This document shows positions 61,850 to 64,000 of a stretch of 64,000 bases of DNA, piece by piece. The stretch comes from Acanthochlamys bracteata. Lineage: Eukaryota > Streptophyta > Magnoliopsida > Pandanales > Velloziaceae. The stretch covers positions 3,350,501 to 3,414,500 of the forward strand of contig CM034143.1 in assembly GCA_019914995.1 (NCBI GenBank), read 5' to 3'. Position 1 is the first letter of the stretch, and each line of letters begins with the position of its first letter. The notes beneath the pieces are model-generated. The model had not been told where the DNA came from. It ran no database searches and saw only the letters and a program-made list of their open reading frames with translations. Position numbers and translations under genes: made by a program.

Positions 61850-63869
61850 TTCCAGTCCCGATGCATAGTGAAAACTTGTCGGTGTGTGAACGGACGGATT
61901 CGCTCTGAATCAGTTGCTTTGGTAGAGAAAGCGGTGGTAGCTCTATAGATTATCGGTGAACGAGACGCTTGTCATCCACTGCGCTCCACGTCATGCACAT
62001 CACTATTCCTATTGCATCAAACCCAACATTTTTGCCTATGCACTATATATTATATTATTATATTTTAGCGAAGAGTTGGACAACTATCTCACGCATACCG
62101 TCAGACAAGAGGTTCAAATTTGGCTCAGCCCTTGCTTAGTCTGTATGGTTGGTGAATAGATAGTATCAAATTGATTCGGTCCGAGTCTATAGATAGTATC
62201 GGACTAATATTATCGGCCTCAAAAGCAGCCCATCTATTCGATCACTGTGTATGTTGACTGCTCAACATTGACGGTCAATGATGATCCGGGGATTTGGTTA
62301 GCATTAAAAGTTGACCAGATCAAATTTTAATTAAAATATTTATTATTTATTTTATCTTAATAACAATTTTTAAAAATTATTTTTAAATTATTATGATTTT
62401 AATTATTTATTATAATAAAATAAAAATATAAGTAAACGGATAGGGTCGAACTAAAAAATCAGATCGGCCGGCTTATATTTACATCTTTACCATCGACCCT
62501 AATGTACACATATATGGGGGTGGCAATTTGGATTGCTAGATCAGTTTAGAATTGACAGATTTAATAATCAGATCAAATTTGTTCCAATTTTAATCTAGCT
62601 CATGAATTTATGCCAATCAAAATTATCAACTCTAATCCAACTTATTTAAGATCCAAGTTCAATTCGGATAAAGCAATTTAATAATTAAAGTTATTACTTT
62701 TTAATTCTACATCTTTTAGCTTGAGTGAAATTACAAAATCGGTTGGAATGAATATGCACAATGTTTTTGGTGAAAAGATATGATGAGTGTTCATCAAAAT
62801 GTGAATTCTTTAGTATCTTCATCAATCCTTGAGATATTACAAAAAAGTTGTTTATTTTACTTTATGAAAATATGTGGTGATAATTAAAATTTGATTATTA
62901 TACATACGTAGTAAGATTTTCAATAAAAATCTTAATAAAATAACTAGTTGACAAAATTTTGATAAATATTTTTCTACAAAGTTAAATTTGTCAATAATAA
63001 AATACATATATAGTAATACTTTATATAATATTATAATTCTGATCTTGCACTATTGTACTAAGACATAAAAGTAAACGATTAATTATAAATACAATATAAT
63101 TTAATAATTTATAAATTACTATATCAATTTTTTTTTACTGCCAAAACTTTATTAAGGTAAAGAAAAATTAGAAAATAGTTGTTCCTTCAAGGGTGGCATT
63201 TCGGATTGGTGGGTTAATTTGCGATCAACTGGGATCGACCTGTTTAATAAGCAGATTGAATTTGTTTAACGCTAACCCAACTCATATATTTATACGAGTC
63301 AAAATTTTCCATCACCCGTGTAAAATGGATCAGTTTCAGGTTCAATTTTCAAGTCGGGTAATGTATTGTTACCCCTACACCTTTATTCGTGCAATTTCAA
63401 ATAATGTACTTGTTGGAAATTTCTGTTTCATTTTCCTTTCTGTTTAGGTGTTCCATTCTCTTTAATATTATAATAAAGTCTTAACTCTCGAGAATTTTGA
63501 TTTCTGAAAATATAGTTTGTTGAAAATATTAAACTGCCATATTTATTTTATTTATCCAATAATTAAATTATAAAAATGCTACAATCACATTTATAATATT
63601 TAACATTTCAAATTTTTATTAGAGTTTTCTTAAAATATCTTTTATATTTGTATGAAAAAAAATCCTCTTCTAATATGTTCATTTTGGATTACACATAATA
63701 AATTAGAACAAATGGGAGAATCGTACTGGTTATTCCTCCTTTAGTCACTTTTCTCTGCTGCATATGTATGAAGAACAAAACAACAATGAAAAGTCTCGAT
63801 TTGCACACTTCATTAAAATTAAGCACTGCAAACAACAGAGGAATCATTCAATTATTGCAATCAATACAA
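61850..63869. other. intergenic, AT-rich
   Basis: Upstream of the Nudix promoter. 62320-62440 and 62880-63130 are almost all A/T. 62510-62660 and 63190-63360 share GGTGGCAATTTGGATTG/GGTGGCATTTCGGATTG starts and similar wording, suggesting two copies of an unclassified short repeat. No gene is seen. Confidence 0.4.
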
Positions 63870-64000
63870 CTACAAAGAAAAAACAATTACTGTCATTGAA
63901 ACAATGATACCAAAGAACGAAACCTGTGGAAGTTTTGGAAGAACGTATGTACGTGACCCAAATATGAGGTTAACAACATCTGCAATTTCAATGGAATGTA
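63870..64000 (-). CDS. possible 3' end of a minus-strand gene, unknown
   Basis: From the window edge the minus strand is open to a TAG at 63872-63870. It reads HSIEIADVVNLIFG, SRTYVLPKLPQ, then a hydrophobic tail VSFFGIIVSMTVIVFSL. An alternative reading has an AG acceptor before GATGTTGTTAACC and a GT donor after CCACAG (about 63923). The family is not recognised; most of the gene would lie outside the window. Confidence 0.35.
   Translation of the reverse strand, partial: HSIEIADVVNLIFGSRTYVLPKLPQVSFFGIIVSMTVIVFSL

Overview
The window is nuclear DNA of a flowering plant. It is AT-rich, genes have GT-AG introns, plant telo-box promoter motifs occur, and most of the sequence is plant transposable elements (Ty3/gypsy, Ty1/copia, hAT, Tourist-like MITEs, one caulimovirid-like fossil). 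I cannot name the species.

Layout. 1-4775 is a decayed Ty3/gypsy element whose left end lies outside the window. 4796-6830 is a caulimovirid-like fossil (coat-protein/zinc-knuckle region, then a dUTPase-like region). 8190-12436 holds one non-autonomous hAT element of family F1 and two of family F2, around a small two-exon minus-strand gene remnant (10172-10462). 12947 to about 19635 is a decayed Ty1/copia element split near its 5' LTR by about 2 kb of foreign DNA. 21237-24610 is a second, 3'-truncated gypsy copy.

25787-29075 is the one clearly intact-looking host gene, NOP58 (nucleolar box C/D snoRNP core protein), with nine exons, a telo-box promoter and a Tourist-like MITE in intron 6. 31538-33974 holds further F2 and F1 elements. 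About 34960-38330 is a third gypsy copy on the minus strand.

The right third is dominated by one minus-strand host locus: a Nudix hydrolase gene of the plant NUDT2/6/7/10 type. Its exons are scattered from about 61815 down to 42100. Its introns carry two roughly 2.7 kb solo LTRs (45810-49306 and 56551-59224), a 4.8 kb autonomous-type hAT transposon with an exact 8-bp target-site duplication (50708-55544), a MITE, and an F2 element nested in one LTR. The exons show frameshifts and a changed Nudix-box residue, so I read it as a pseudogene. The last 130 bases may be the 3' end of another minus-strand gene.

Two points tie the mobile DNA together. The hAT element with the recognisable transposase (F1) and the roughly 0.8 kb F2 family have nearly the same terminal motif (CAAGGTTGTCAG versus CATAGTTGTCAG) and both use 8-bp target duplications, so one transposase may have moved both. 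The two solo LTRs are paralogues, and the one at 56551 shows the empty site for the F2 copy inside the one at 45810. I found no tRNA, rRNA or CRISPR and no convincing novel enzyme system.
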